From an uncultured Phocaeicola sp. (lineage in GTDB: Bacteria; Bacteroidota; Bacteroidia; Bacteroidales; Bacteroidaceae), in NCBI GenBank assembly GCA_944321335.1, contig CALUKX010000003.1, positions 41,546-105,545 of the forward strand: DNA of 64,000 nt. The letters are read 5' to 3'. The translations under genes and the position numbers were made by a program. This document shows, piece by piece, positions 24,146 through 34,629 of the stretch. Below the pieces are notes generated by a model. It worked only from the letters and a program-made list of their open reading frames with translations. It did not search any database and had not been told where the DNA came from. Every line of letters begins with the position of its first letter. Within the stretch, counting starts at the first letter, position 1.

Positions 24146-25518
24146 CGGTCTTTCAATATTTCATAAATCTGTGGAACATCATTGTCTACATCGCCTGCAC
24201 CCAAGATAATGAGTACATCGAATTGCTTCTGTCGGATCAGTTCAATCAGGTCTTCCTTCCGGCACATACATTTTTCAATCCCGGGACGCAGATTGTCGTA
24301 GATGAGCTTGCTCGTAACGCCCTCGATGGGCTTTTCGCGTGCCGGATAGATGTCGAGAAGGATGACTTCATCCAAGAGCGACAAACTATCGGCGAAATCT
24401 TTGTAGAAGTCGCGTGTACGGGTATACAGATGAGGCTGGAAGATTGCTGTAATCTTCTTGTCGGGATAGAGGGCTCTGATGGATGTGATGCTCTGCTCGA
24501 TTTCTGCCGGATGGTGTGCATAATCGCTCAGGAAAACGATATGGTCGTTCTTCAACTTGAAATCGAAGCGCCTGTCTACTCCCTTAAAACTCAACATTGC
24601 AGATTTTATTTCATCGGCGGAGGCTCCTCCGATTTGTGCCAATGCCATGGCTGCAATACCATTCTCGATGTTGACCAATACAGGAACTCCCAATTGGATG
24701 TCCTTGATGTTGCCCAACGGAGATGCAAGATCGAAATGGATTTCACCATTTCCTATCCGGATATTTTCGGCATGGAAATCGCCTTCATCCTTCGAGTAAG
24801 TATATACGGCTACTCCCGGTTTTACGTCGGGTTTCAGTTCCAATCCTTTCTTTATTATCAGGAATCCGTCGGGACGGATCAGTGATGTGTACTTGCGGAA
24901 GCTTTCCAGATAGGCTTCGTGGGTGCCGTAGATGTCGAGATGGTCGGCATCGGTCGCTGTAATGACAGTGGCATAAGGTGTCAACCAATGGAAAGAACGG
25001 TCGAACTCATCTGCTTCGATTACTACGAAATCGCTTTTGTCGGACAAGAGCAGATTGGTATCGTAATTTTTCGAAATACCGCCCAGGAATGCGTTACATC
25101 CCACATGCGAGTTGTGCAGCAAATGGGCAGCCATAGTAGAAGTGGTGGTTTTTCCGTGGGTACCGGCCACACAGAGTCCTCTTTCGGTACGGGTAAGCAT
25201 ACCCAGAACCTGTGCACGTTTCTGTATTTCGAATCCGTGCTGCTGGAAATAGACCAGTTCCTTGTGGTCGGCAGGAATGGCCGGTGTATAGACAATCAGT
25301 GTCGTTGCCGGATCCTTGAAGCAATCCGGTATAAGGGATACGTTTTCTTCATAGTGAATGGCTGCCCCTTCTTCAATCAGCTTTTCAGTCAATTCGCTGG
25401 GGGTACGGTCGTAACCGCCTACCTTTTTCCCTTTCGACAGGAAATAGCGTACCAGGGCACTCATACCTATGCCTCCGGCCCCGATGAAGTAGACAGCTTT
25501 CAAAGTATTAACGTTCAT
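24142..25518 (-). CDS. murC: UDP-N-acetylmuramate--L-alanine ligase
   Basis: ATP-dependent cytoplasmic ligase adding L-Ala to UDP-MurNAc. Its 458 residues contain the Rossmann motif FIGAGGIGMSALVRYF, the ATP loop GTHGKTTTSTMAAH, and DYAHHPAEIEQS in the C-terminal domain. It overlaps murG by 11 nt and ftsQ by 4 nt within the dcw operon. Confidence 0.97.
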   Translation of the reverse strand: MNVNTLKAVYFIGAGGIGMSALVRYFLSKGKKVGGYDRTPSELTEKLIEEGAAIHYEENVSLIPDCFKDPATTLIVYTPAIPADHKELVYFQQHGFEIQKRAQVLGMLTRTERGLCVAGTHGKTTTSTMAAHLLHNSHVGCNAFLGGISKNYDTNLLLSDKSDFVVIEADEFDRSFHWLTPYATVITATDADHLDIYGTHEAYLESFRKYTSLIRPDGFLIIKKGLELKPDVKPGVAVYTYSKDEGDFHAENIRIGNGEIHFDLASPLGNIKDIQLGVPVLVNIENGIAAMALAQIGGASADEIKSAMLSFKGVDRRFDFKLKNDHIVFLSDYAHHPAEIEQSITSIRALYPDKKITAIFQPHLYTRTRDFYKDFADSLSLLDEVILLDIYPAREKPIEGVTSKLIYDNLRPGIEKCMCRKEDLIELIRQKQFDVLIILGAGDVDNDVPQIYEILKDR

Positions 25519-26638
25519 GTTCTTCTTTATATTTAACAGCCAGCTTGTAGACTTCGTTTGCGATGACGTTGGCGGAGTCCTTGAAAGCCAACTTGGCTAT
25601 ATTTGTACTTAGTTTTTTCAATGTGTCGGGTTGCTGAACAGTGTCTATGGCCAGATTGAGCAACTTTTCTACAGCTTCGGCATCCTTGACATACAAGGCA
25701 GCATCCTTGTTTACAAGTGCTAATGCGTTCTTGGTCTGATGGTCTTCGGCTACATTAGGTGAGGGAACCAGAATGACCGGTTTCTGCAACAGGCAGAATT
25801 CTGAAATTGAACCGGCACCAGCCCGGCTGATGACCAAGTCGGCTGCACTATAGGCTGCAGCCATGTCGGAAATGAAATCAGTAGTATGTAGCATGGGAAG
25901 TTCTCCTGCCTTTGCTACTGTTGCACGGGCTTCATCGATGTAAATCTTACCGGTCTGCCAGATAAACTGCACATCCGATGCCTTGATCTTGTCGAGCCCT
26001 TGCATCACGCAGTTGTTGATTGTCCGTGCTCCTAGACTTCCGCCCACTATCAGGACGGTTTTTTTTGTCGGGTCAAGTCCGAAACTCCGGATGGCATCTT
26101 CCTTACTTATATTATGGTTAAGCAATCCTTGACGTACCGGGTTGCCTGTGAGGATAATCTTCTCTTTCTCGAAAAAACGTTCCATGCCGTCGTAAGCGAC
26201 ACAGATTTTTCGTGCTTTCTTTGCAAGGAGCTTGTTTGTTACACCTGCATACGAATTCTGTTCCTGTATCAAAGTTGGAATTCCCATCATTCCTGCAACC
26301 TTCAGTGTCGGTCCGCTGGCATATCCACCTACACCTACTGCAGCATGCGGCTTGAATTCCTTGATGATTTTCTTCGCCTTTCTCTGGCTTTTCATCAGCT
26401 TTATCAGTACGCTGATATTCTTCAACAGATGTTTCCTGTCGAAGCCGGCAACCGGAAGTCCGATGATTTTATATCCTGCAGCAGGCACCCGTTGCATTTC
26501 CATGCGTCCTTCGGCGCCGACAAAAAGGATTTCGGTATCCGGATGTTGTTCCTTTATGGCATTGGCGATGGAAACAGCCGGGAAAATATGTCCTCCCGTA
26601 CCCCCACCACTGATTATTATTCTAAGGTTATCTTTCAT
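25508..26638 (-). CDS. murG: UDP-GlcNAc:undecaprenyl-PP-MurNAc-pentapeptide GlcNAc transferase
   Basis: Peripheral membrane glycosyltransferase that makes lipid II from lipid I. In its 376 residues the glycine-rich loop SGGGTGGHIFPAVSIANAI, the second G-loop GVGGYASGPTL, and the UDP-GlcNAc site ISRAGAGSISEF are visible. A 68-nt gap to ftsW carries a -7-like element. Confidence 0.97.
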   Translation of the reverse strand: MKDNLRIIISGGGTGGHIFPAVSIANAIKEQHPDTEILFVGAEGRMEMQRVPAAGYKIIGLPVAGFDRKHLLKNISVLIKLMKSQRKAKKIIKEFKPHAAVGVGGYASGPTLKVAGMMGIPTLIQEQNSYAGVTNKLLAKKARKICVAYDGMERFFEKEKIILTGNPVRQGLLNHNISKEDAIRSFGLDPTKKTVLIVGGSLGARTINNCVMQGLDKIKASDVQFIWQTGKIYIDEARATVAKAGELPMLHTTDFISDMAAAYSAADLVISRAGAGSISEFCLLQKPVILVPSPNVAEDHQTKNALALVNKDAALYVKDAEAVEKLLNLAIDTVQQPDTLKKLSTNIAKLAFKDSANVIANEVYKLAVKYKEEHER

Positions 26639-26655
26639 AACATATTATTTTACCG

Positions 26656-26663
26656 CAAAGTTA
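26656..26663 (-). promoter_or_regulatory. Possible internal dcw promoter before murG
   Basis: TAACTTTG (minus strand) matches TAnnTTTG, 18 nt before the murG ATG in the largest gap of the cluster. No correctly spaced TTTG. It could boost distal murG-ftsZ expression. Confidence 0.35.
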
Positions 26664-26706
26664 GGAATAAACTTGCAAAAAGAATATTCTTTACTTCGAT
26701 GTTTTA

Positions 26707-28002
26707 TCAGTTTTCTTTAGAGGGAACATCTTCCTCTACTTCCTTTGTATTCTGCTCCTTTACAATGTCGGCGGCATTTTGTAGTAATACTGCAGCCGCA
26801 TCCTGTATCTGTTGCTGCTTTTCTGCTTCCGCAAGTTCCTGTTGGCGCTTCAGCTCGTTTACATGGCGGCTGATGCTAAGTATGATTCCGATGTAGGCAC
26901 AGTTGATGAATATGGATGTACCTCCTTTGCTGATGAATGGCAACGGCTGGCCTGTTACCGGCATGATTCCTACAGCTACCATCATGTTGAACATGGCTTG
27001 GGTTACAAGCAGGAACCCGATTCCCATGACAAGAAACGCATAATAAGGTTTGTCACAGTTGCGTGCAATCCTTCCGATTCGCATGAGCAGCCAGATATAG
27101 AGGAAGGCAACCACACCTCCTCCGAACAATCCCAGCTCTTCGATGATGATTGCATAAATGAAATCGGAGAAGGCTTGTGAGAGGAAATCGCGTTGGACAC
27201 TATTTCCGGGACCTTTACCTACAATGTTGCTGGTAGCGATGGCAATATTGGCATGTGCTACTTGTGCGTCACCGTCGATATCAAATTTTTCGGGCGGTAC
27301 GGCAGAAGTATCGAAATGGTTGTCGAGCCGGTTTTGCCAAGTTACCATTCGATGAAGTCCGACCTTGTCCCACGCATCGGCAGGAACATATTTGATGGTT
27401 GCAAACCCAATAATCAGAGCTCCTCCGAAGACGGCAATCAGGATGCCCAATTGTTTCAGTGGAACTCTTCCGACATACATCATCAGGAATATCGCTACAC
27501 ATAGCAGGAATGCGGTCGACAGGTTTTCTGTAAAAATCAGCAGGCACGTCGCGCCTGTAATCCACAAAATGTATTTGATGGCCTTCGAGCTCGCATGATC
27601 CTCTTCCTGTGTTTTTGACAGGATGAATGCAACGGTAATTATTGTTGCCATTTTAGCCAATTCGGAAGGCTGGAACTGAAAGATTCCAAGGTCGATCCAT
27701 CGTTTTGCTCCATTGGTTGCTATTCCGGATATGATGACTATAATCAGTAACAGCCAGGAGAGCGGCAGGAGCAGGATGGCGGTCTTGAACCATCTGCATG
27801 GAATGTTGTGGACAACCAACACGATGATGACTCCCACCATTATCAGGATGAGGTGCATGGTGATAGGACGCCAATGGTCGCCACTTTTGTAAGTGAGCGT
27901 ACTCGATGCACTGAACACTTCGATAATGGATACGAGGCAAAGCAGCATGAAGATGATCCATATTACCTTGTCGCCTTTGAATAAGTTTTTCAGCAAATCC
28001 AT
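26707..28002 (-). CDS. ftsW: FtsW, SEDS-family peptidoglycan glycosyltransferase
   Basis: Polytopic inner-membrane SEDS protein of 431 residues that polymerises lipid II at the septum together with the division PBP. About ten hydrophobic segments and the family motif GQPLPFISKGGTS are present. A cytoplasmic tail of about 50 residues after the last helix is rich in Glu, Gln and Ala. The start MDLLKNLFKGDK is 14 nt from the murD stop. Confidence 0.95.
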   Translation of the reverse strand: MDLLKNLFKGDKVIWIIFMLLCLVSIIEVFSASSTLTYKSGDHWRPITMHLILIMVGVIIVLVVHNIPCRWFKTAILLLPLSWLLLIIVIISGIATNGAKRWIDLGIFQFQPSELAKMATIITVAFILSKTQEEDHASSKAIKYILWITGATCLLIFTENLSTAFLLCVAIFLMMYVGRVPLKQLGILIAVFGGALIIGFATIKYVPADAWDKVGLHRMVTWQNRLDNHFDTSAVPPEKFDIDGDAQVAHANIAIATSNIVGKGPGNSVQRDFLSQAFSDFIYAIIIEELGLFGGGVVAFLYIWLLMRIGRIARNCDKPYYAFLVMGIGFLLVTQAMFNMMVAVGIMPVTGQPLPFISKGGTSIFINCAYIGIILSISRHVNELKRQQELAEAEKQQQIQDAAAVLLQNAADIVKEQNTKEVEEDVPSKEN

Positions 28003-28016
28003 CTTGGGTTATTGTT

Positions 28017-29351
28017 TTATAAGTTTCTCACACATTCTTTAAATTGGTCTCCACGGTCTTCATAACTCTTGAAAAGGTCGAAGCTTGCACAACATGGACT
28101 CAACAAAACGGTTTCCCCTTTATGTGCCATATTGTAGGCTGCATCTACCGCATCTTTCATGCTTTGTACATCAGCAATCGGCAATCCATATCCGTCGAAA
28201 AAGGCATGGAGTTTCTCGTTATGAAGTCCCAGGAAGATGAGGCCGCTACACTTTTCTTTGACCAGCTCGGCGATTTCGTTGTAGTCGTTTCCCTTGTCTT
28301 TGCCTCCTAGTATGAGGATAGTCTTGGTATTCATGCTTTTCAGTGCATACCAACATGAGTTTACGTTGGTAGCTTTTGAATCGTTGATATAATCGACACC
28401 GCGTACGCGGGCTACTTTTTCCAGACGATGTTCCACACCTTTGAAGTCGCTCAATGCTTCACGGATACATTCCTTGCGGATTCCTGCTATATTGGCCGAA
28501 ATCCCTGCCGCCATCGAATTGAACAGGTTGTGTGTTCCTGTAAGGGCCAGTTCCTCCTGTTCCATATTGAAGGCCATCGGTTCCGTGAAATAGACCTTGT
28601 CTTTTTCGGTAAAGGCAACAACACCGTCTTCTTTCTTTTCTGCAAACGGATAGTATTTGCCGTGGATGCCATACTTGTGAAGTTCCTTCTGAATGACAGG
28701 ATCATCGTTCCAGAAAATGAAGGCATCCTTATCAGTTTGGTTTTGGATGATCCTGAACTTGGCATCTACGTAGTTCTGCATTTGATGTTCATAACGGTCC
28801 AAATGGTCGGGGGTTATATTCATCAGCACGGCGATGTTTGCATGAAACTTGTACATGTTGTCGAGCTGGAAGCTGCTCAGTTCGATTACATAATAATCGT
28901 AGTTGCATTCGGCTACCTGATAGGCCAGGCTCTGGCCGATGTTTCCAGCCAGACCGACATTCAGTCCCGCTTTCTTGAAGATATGATAAACCAGGGAAGT
29001 GGTGGTTGTCTTACCGTTGCTTCCTGTGATACATATCATCTTTGCATTTGTATAGCGGCCGGCAAATTCGATTTCTGAAATGATCGGTGTGCCTTGTGCC
29101 TTCAACTTCAATATCATAGGAGCATCATTCGGGATACCCGGGCTTTTGATTACTTCATCTGCATTCAGAATCAGCTCTTCGGTATGTTTTCCTTCTTCCC
29201 AGGGAATACCTCTTTCATTCAGCATGTTCTTATATTTGTCTTTGATTAAAGACATGTCAGAAACAAAGGTATCAAAACCTTTTTTCTGTGCCAGGACAGC
29301 GGCTCCTGCACCGCTTTCACCTGCTCCTAAAATGACAATTCTCTTTGCCAT
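28017..29351 (-). CDS. murD: UDP-N-acetylmuramoyl-L-alanine--D-glutamate ligase
   Basis: Adds D-Glu to UDP-MurNAc-L-Ala. In its 444 residues, the N-terminal UDP-binding loop VILGAGESGAGAAVLAQ, the ATP loop CITGSNGKTTTTSLV, and the C-terminal LSPCCASFDLFKSYEDRG signature are intact. Five nt separate it from mraY. Confidence 0.97.
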   Translation of the reverse strand: MAKRIVILGAGESGAGAAVLAQKKGFDTFVSDMSLIKDKYKNMLNERGIPWEEGKHTEELILNADEVIKSPGIPNDAPMILKLKAQGTPIISEIEFAGRYTNAKMICITGSNGKTTTTSLVYHIFKKAGLNVGLAGNIGQSLAYQVAECNYDYYVIELSSFQLDNMYKFHANIAVLMNITPDHLDRYEHQMQNYVDAKFRIIQNQTDKDAFIFWNDDPVIQKELHKYGIHGKYYPFAEKKEDGVVAFTEKDKVYFTEPMAFNMEQEELALTGTHNLFNSMAAGISANIAGIRKECIREALSDFKGVEHRLEKVARVRGVDYINDSKATNVNSCWYALKSMNTKTILILGGKDKGNDYNEIAELVKEKCSGLIFLGLHNEKLHAFFDGYGLPIADVQSMKDAVDAAYNMAHKGETVLLSPCCASFDLFKSYEDRGDQFKECVRNL

Positions 29352-29356
29352 GGTCT

Positions 29357-30625
29357 TTATCTAATCTTTAAAGTTATTATCGTTATTGCAGCCAGCAAGA
29401 TGGTAATGATCCAGAAGCGGACTGTTATTTTTGATTCGTGGAATACGCTGTTCGGCTTGGTAAACAGGTAAGTACATGATGGATCCAGCTGTGCCATCGT
29501 AGTCCGGAAATGGTCATGGATGGGGGCACGTTTGAAAACGCGTCGCTTCAATCCTTTTTTTGTTCCGCTCTTGGCATACCTGATCTGAAGTATTACCGAC
29601 AGATTTTCAACAAGGAATACGCCGCACAATATCGGGATGAGCAGTTCCTTGTGGATAATGATTGCAAATACCGCGATAATGCCGCCGATAGTGAGGCTTC
29701 CTGTATCTCCCATAAATACTTGGGCCGGGAATGCGTTATACCAGAGGAAACCGATCATCGCACCAATAAAGGCGCAAATGAAGATTACCAGCTCTTCACT
29801 GCCGGGTATATACATGATATTCAAGTAGCTGGCAAATTCGATATGGCTCGATACATAGGCCAGGATACCGAGTGTGGCACCGATAATGGCCGAGTTTCCG
29901 GCAGTCATTCCGTCCATACCGTCGTTCATGTTGGCTCCGTTCGATACGGCGGTTACCACGAAAATGGTTACCAGTACAAAGACTATCCATCCGGCTGTCT
30001 TTGCATGTTCTCCCATGAATCCGACAAAGTCGGCATAGTCGAGGTTGTTGTTCTTGAAGAACGGGATGGTGGTCTTGGTCGACTTCTCATCCTGTGGCTT
30101 ATGAACAACGTTGACTATCTGTCCGTCTTTCTGAAATTCCACATTCTCACGGATTACCGCATTCGGACTTAGATAGAGTGTCAGTCCGACTATTAATCCC
30201 AATCCTACCTGGCCGATTATCTTGAATTTGCCATGCAGCCCTTCTTTGTCTTTGCGGAAGACTTTGATATAATCATCGAGAAAGCCTAATGTACCCAACC
30301 AGACGGTTGTGATCAGCATCAGGATCATATAGACATTATGTAACTTGCCAAGCAGCAGGCAAGGCACCAGAATGGCTACAATGATGATGACGCCTCCCAT
30401 GGTGGGGACACCTATCTTTTTTGTATTGAACGGGTCGATGGAAGCATCCCGCTGGGTTTCGGTAATCTGCTTCTTCTTGAGCAAATTGATGAAGTATTCT
30501 CCGAAGATAGCCGAAATCAGCAATGAAAGGATAACAGCCATCAAGGCTCGGAATGATACATAACCGAACATTCGTGCGCCCGGAAAGCTGAACTGCTCTA
30601 AGTAATCAAATAAGTAATATAGCAT
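29357..30625 (-). CDS. mraY: Phospho-MurNAc-pentapeptide translocase
   Basis: Integral membrane enzyme making lipid I on undecaprenyl phosphate. At 422 residues it is longer than the E. coli enzyme (360), mainly through a hydrophilic insertion at about 165-200 (from NVEFQKDGQIVNVVHK to FFKNNN). Active-site motifs NGANMNDGMDGMTAG and FMGDTGSLTIGG are conserved. Its start lies 8 nt from the murE stop. Confidence 0.96.
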   Translation of the reverse strand: MLYYLFDYLEQFSFPGARMFGYVSFRALMAVILSLLISAIFGEYFINLLKKKQITETQRDASIDPFNTKKIGVPTMGGVIIIVAILVPCLLLGKLHNVYMILMLITTVWLGTLGFLDDYIKVFRKDKEGLHGKFKIIGQVGLGLIVGLTLYLSPNAVIRENVEFQKDGQIVNVVHKPQDEKSTKTTIPFFKNNNLDYADFVGFMGEHAKTAGWIVFVLVTIFVVTAVSNGANMNDGMDGMTAGNSAIIGATLGILAYVSSHIEFASYLNIMYIPGSEELVIFICAFIGAMIGFLWYNAFPAQVFMGDTGSLTIGGIIAVFAIIIHKELLIPILCGVFLVENLSVILQIRYAKSGTKKGLKRRVFKRAPIHDHFRTTMAQLDPSCTYLFTKPNSVFHESKITVRFWIITILLAAITIITLKIR

Positions 30626-30633
30626 TGCTCAAG

Positions 30634-32088
30634 TTATTCGTTGTCAAAAATTTCCTTCAAAATCTCCTTGTCGTCAAAATGGTGCTTTACACCTTTTATT
30701 TCCTGATAGTTCTCGTGGCCTTTGCCTGCAACCAGAATGACGTCACCGGGCTGGGCCAGCATACATGCTGTGCGGATGGCCTCCTTACGGTCGGCAATCG
30801 ATACTACTTTTTTCATATCGTCCTTGGTCAGTCCTGCAAGCATATCGTTGATGATATCCTGAGGCTCTTCGAAGCGGGGGTTATCGGATGTGATGACAAC
30901 CTTATCACTCTGTTTTACAGATTCCTGTGCCATAATCGGACGCTTGCCCTTGTCGCGGTTACCACCGGCTCCGACAACAGTAATTACCCGGCCGTTGCCG
31001 CGAAGCACTTCGTGGATTGCATTCAGAACATTGACCAGGGCATCGGGTGTGTGTGCATAATCAACAATGGCGGTATAGTTTCTCGGTGAGCGGAGAGCAT
31101 CGAAACGTCCGGCAACCGGACGCATGGTACTCAACATTACAAGAACATCTTCGGGTTGTTTGCCCAACAGGCAGCAAGCTCCGTAAACCGCCAACAGGTT
31201 GGATGCATTGAAACGTCCGATAAATTGAACGTTCACTTCTCGGTTATTGATGTCTAGCAACATACCGTCGAAACCGTCTTCCAGTACTTTCCCCTTAAAT
31301 TCGGCCAAAGTCCGGAGCGAATAGGTCGCTACTTTCGCCTTGGTATTCTGTACCATTACCAAACCGTTCTTGTCGTCGGCATTGGTGAGGGCAAAAGCCG
31401 ATTTAGGAAGTCCGTCGAAGAATGCCTTTTTGGCTTTCAGATAGTTTTCGAAAGTCTTGTGGTAGTCCAGATGGTCGCGGGTGATGTTGGTAAAGATGCC
31501 TCCGACAAACTTCAGTCCGCCGATACGTTTCTGGGCGATGGAATGTGAGCTTACTTCCATGAAAGCATATTTGCATCCTTCATCGGCCATACGTCCCAAC
31601 AGGCGGTTCAGTGTAATCGGGTCGGGGGTGGTATGGTCGGTAGGAATAGCTTCGTCGTCGATATAGTTACATACGGTCGACAACAGGCCGACCTTGTATC
31701 CGAAACCGCGGAACATCTTATATAATAAGGTGGCAATGGTAGTTTTTCCGTTGGTTCCGGTTACTCCAACCAAATCCAGTTTCGATGTAGGATCGCCATA
31801 GAATGTAGTGGCCAGCTTTCCCACAGCATCTTCTGTATCTGCTACCTTTACATAAGTGACACTGTCCTTTAATATCTCGGGATAGGTCTCACAAACAATG
31901 GCAGTTGCACCTTTGTCGATTGCTGTACCTATATATGTATGTCCGTCAGTCTGTGTCCCTTTCACTGCAACGAATAAGTGGTTCGGTTCTATCAGACGTG
32001 AATCCATCTGAATACCTGTAATTTCAATATCTGCGGATCCTTTGATTTCACAGACCGTAACGGATTTGATAATTTCTTCCAGTTTCAT
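30634..32088 (-). CDS. murE: UDP-MurNAc-tripeptide synthetase, meso-DAP type
   Basis: Adds the third stem-peptide residue. Its 484 residues carry the ATP loop [14 protein letters not shown]. The specificity motif reads DNPR ([10 protein letters not shown]), which marks meso-diaminopimelate rather than lysine ligases. Within the dcw operon, 14 nt after ftsI. Confidence 0.97.
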   Translation of the reverse strand: MKLEEIIKSVTVCEIKGSADIEITGIQMDSRLIEPNHLFVAVKGTQTDGHTYIGTAIDKGATAIVCETYPEILKDSVTYVKVADTEDAVGKLATTFYGDPTSKLDLVGVTGTNGKTTIATLLYKMFRGFGYKVGLLSTVCNYIDDEAIPTDHTTPDPITLNRLLGRMADEGCKYAFMEVSSHSIAQKRIGGLKFVGGIFTNITRDHLDYHKTFENYLKAKKAFFDGLPKSAFALTNADDKNGLVMVQNTKAKVATYSLRTLAEFKGKVLEDGFDGMLLDINNREVNVQFIGRFNASNLLAVYGACCLLGKQPEDVLVMLSTMRPVAGRFDALRSPRNYTAIVDYAHTPDALVNVLNAIHEVLRGNGRVITVVGAGGNRDKGKRPIMAQESVKQSDKVVITSDNPRFEEPQDIINDMLAGLTKDDMKKVVSIADRKEAIRTACMLAQPGDVILVAGKGHENYQEIKGVKHHFDDKEILKEIFDNE

Positions 32089-32102
32089 ACCTATTTCTAA
32101 TC

Positions 32103-34229
32103 TTAATTCTTTAATGTCAATGTAATGGTTTGTCCTTTGTGTAGGGTGGAACCGGCTGCAATGCTTTGTTCCTTTACCTTGCCGATGCCATTCAGCCGGA
32201 CTTTCAATCCTTGACTTTCAAGGAGATAAACGGCATCCTTTGCTCCCATGTTATGTACATTGGGAACCGTATGTTTGTTTGGTTTGACCTGCTTAAGGTC
32301 GGCATGGGTTGTTGTACATTCGGCTTTACCCCATAACGGGTTATGTCCATAAGGAACAGTATTGCTGTTGCCCGGAACGTTGAGGGTTCTCAATACATAA
32401 GCGGTTTCTACCAGATCACCATTCTTTACATCCGGAACCAATACTGAAGTGGAATCCTTGGCGTGTGCCAGATCGCGATACAAATGCTTTGCATATACAC
32501 GTTCTGCAATCTTGCTGAACACGCTACCTGCCTGCAGACCGCCTGAAGCCGGGCCATGAGGAATCTGAATCTGCACCAGACAGCTGTATTTCGGTTTTTC
32601 AGACGGGAAGTATCCACAGAAACTTACCATATATGTTTTACCTCCAACGTTGTATCCGCCTTTACCTTGAGATATCAAGGCTGTGCCTGTCTTTCCTGAA
32701 ACGCTGAACTGTTTGCTGCCTGCAGGTTTTGCTAAACCTTCGGATACTACTTTCTCCAGAATCGTGTGGATTTGTGACAAAGTCTTGTCGGAACAAATTT
32801 TCGGATTTACTACTTCTGTCGGGAACTCCTGTATTATATTCCCGTTCTTGGAAATGGCTTTTACAAATTTCGGTTTTACCATTACACCGTCGTTGGCGAT
32901 TGCATTGTAGAAATTCAGAAGGTAAATCGGCGGAATCTGTGTTTCATAACCGATACTCATCCAAGGTAAGGTTGTCTTGGCGAAATAACGTTGCTTGGGG
33001 TCGAGGATACGGGGGCTGGCCTCACCTACAATGCCGAGATCGAGCGGCTTGTCGATACTCATACGGCGAAGTCCGTTGACAAACCGTTGTGGGTCATCCC
33101 CATAGAACTTTTCGATAATGGATGAAACACCGACGTTCGAAGATACCTCCATGATGCGGGTTACATCGATGGCTCCGTAACCTCCTCTATGCCAGTTCCA
33201 GTCTTTCATCCAACTTCCGTGCATGTTGACCATACCGTTTTTTGTATCAACGACATAATCGGGAGTTACATAGCCATCTTCCAAGGCAACCATGATCGAT
33301 GCAGTCTTGAAAGTTGACCCCGGTTCCATCAGGTTGCTGACAGCCAGGTTCTTCATCTCATAATATTTCCCGTCGCCGGCTTTCTGCATATTGACACAGG
33401 CTTTGACATCTCCTGTCGCTACTTCCATGACGAGTGCTACTCCCCAGATCGCTTTCAGATTCTCAAGTTGGTCGACCAATGCTTTTTCGGCAATATCCTG
33501 CATATCTACATCGATGGTTGTTATTACATCGCATCCGTCTACAGCCGGCTTGTCGACAATGTTCAGATACTTATTCATCACTTTTTGCCGATGGGTGATA
33601 CCGTCCTGTCCTCTCAGAACCGAATCAAAGGTCAATTCCAATCCGTTCTTGGCTCCGAGCGACATGTCCGAATACATATCTCCGAGTGTACGCATCGCCA
33701 AAGATCCGAACGGTTTCTTGCGTTGGTTGAAAGTTTCTGCATGTAATCCGCTTTTGTTCTTTCCCTTTTCGAATAGCGGCAAGCGTTTCACTTCCTTATA
33801 TTCAATGTATGAGATACGCTTAGGATACAATGGCCAGTGGCGGCTCTTTTGTTTGCGTCCATTCAGTATCTGTTTTCTGAATTCCTGAACGCTTCGATCT
33901 GGAAAAATTTCATGCAGACCTTCACAAATTTCCGTCAGGTGGTTCATCAGCATTGTGTCTTTTTCAATGCCGCCGGCTTGGAAATCCATGTAAATCCTAT
34001 ATTCCGGTAAACTGCTGGCCATCAACTTTCCGTCGGCAGAAATAATATTACCACGCGTTGGATGAACTACTACATTTTCCTTTATAAAACGGTCGGCTAC
34101 GTCTTGCCAATAACCTTTGTCGCGGAACATAATGATGGCTGCCTTGGCAATGATGCAAATGGCCAAGGTAAGCATAATGACCACGATAAACGTGTAGCGT
34201 AGCATGATGTTTTTCTGTCCCGGTATCAT
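32103..34229 (-). CDS. ftsI: Division penicillin-binding protein (FtsI/PBP3-type) with PASTA domain
   Basis: Class B transpeptidase that crosslinks septal peptidoglycan with FtsW. Its 708 residues comprise a cytoplasmic/TM start (about 11-33), a dimerisation domain, and a transpeptidase domain with S305 in EPGSTFK, the SSN motif in MEVSSNVG, and KTG in [11 protein letters not shown]-terminal PASTA domain (about 640-708) begins at [25 protein letters not shown] is absent from E. coli FtsI but is common in Bacteroidota. It lies 7 nt from ftsL. Confidence 0.95.
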   Translation of the reverse strand: MIPGQKNIMLRYTFIVVIMLTLAICIIAKAAIIMFRDKGYWQDVADRFIKENVVVHPTRGNIISADGKLMASSLPEYRIYMDFQAGGIEKDTMLMNHLTEICEGLHEIFPDRSVQEFRKQILNGRKQKSRHWPLYPKRISYIEYKEVKRLPLFEKGKNKSGLHAETFNQRKKPFGSLAMRTLGDMYSDMSLGAKNGLELTFDSVLRGQDGITHRQKVMNKYLNIVDKPAVDGCDVITTIDVDMQDIAEKALVDQLENLKAIWGVALVMEVATGDVKACVNMQKAGDGKYYEMKNLAVSNLMEPGSTFKTASIMVALEDGYVTPDYVVDTKNGMVNMHGSWMKDWNWHRGGYGAIDVTRIMEVSSNVGVSSIIEKFYGDDPQRFVNGLRRMSIDKPLDLGIVGEASPRILDPKQRYFAKTTLPWMSIGYETQIPPIYLLNFYNAIANDGVMVKPKFVKAISKNGNIIQEFPTEVVNPKICSDKTLSQIHTILEKVVSEGLAKPAGSKQFSVSGKTGTALISQGKGGYNVGGKTYMVSFCGYFPSEKPKYSCLVQIQIPHGPASGGLQAGSVFSKIAERVYAKHLYRDLAHAKDSTSVLVPDVKNGDLVETAYVLRTLNVPGNSNTVPYGHNPLWGKAECTTTHADLKQVKPNKHTVPNVHNMGAKDAVYLLESQGLKVRLNGIGKVKEQSIAAGSTLHKGQTITLTLKN

Positions 34230-34236
34230 AGTGACT

Positions 34237-34629
34237 TTACTTCTTTTCTTTTTTGATCAAATAGGGAGGGGTAGCCGCTGTCTGGAGCGGAGTCCCTTCG
34301 TTTGCAATGTATTCTTCAATTTTCGATTGACGGCTGCGCTCAGTCAACTCGGACGAAATGGTCAGCGCATCGTACTTGATGTCGGTCAATTCTTTCTTCA
34401 GCCGGTCTATCTCAATCAGTTCCTGCTGGCTGGCATAACGGTTATCAATATAGATGATGGTCAGGAAGACAATCAGAATCAACAGGGTTGCCTGTCGTTT
34501 CAGAAAGTCGTGTGCCAGAATATCACCTCCCAGAATGCTCTTCAGTGTGATGTGTGATGACGACTGTTTCTTGTTTTTGTTTTCTTGCTCTTCCATGGCT
34601 TGATCTTGATTCTTATTTCTTTTCTGCAA
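34237..34629 (-). CDS. ftsL: FtsL-like bitopic division protein
   Basis: A 130-residue protein with a charged N-terminus, one membrane helix (QATLLILIVFLTIIYI) and a periplasmic leucine-zipper-like stretch (QQELIEIDRLKKELTDIKYD). Topology and position between rsmH and ftsI fit FtsL. The first ATG overlaps rsmH by 17 nt; an in-frame ATG at 34596 (MEEQENK) would avoid the overlap. Sequence identity with FtsL is low across phyla, so the name rests on topology and synteny. Confidence 0.82.
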   Translation of the reverse strand: MQKRNKNQDQAMEEQENKNKKQSSSHITLKSILGGDILAHDFLKRQATLLILIVFLTIIYIDNRYASQQELIEIDRLKKELTDIKYDALTISSELTERSRQSKIEEYIANEGTPLQTAATPPYLIKKEKK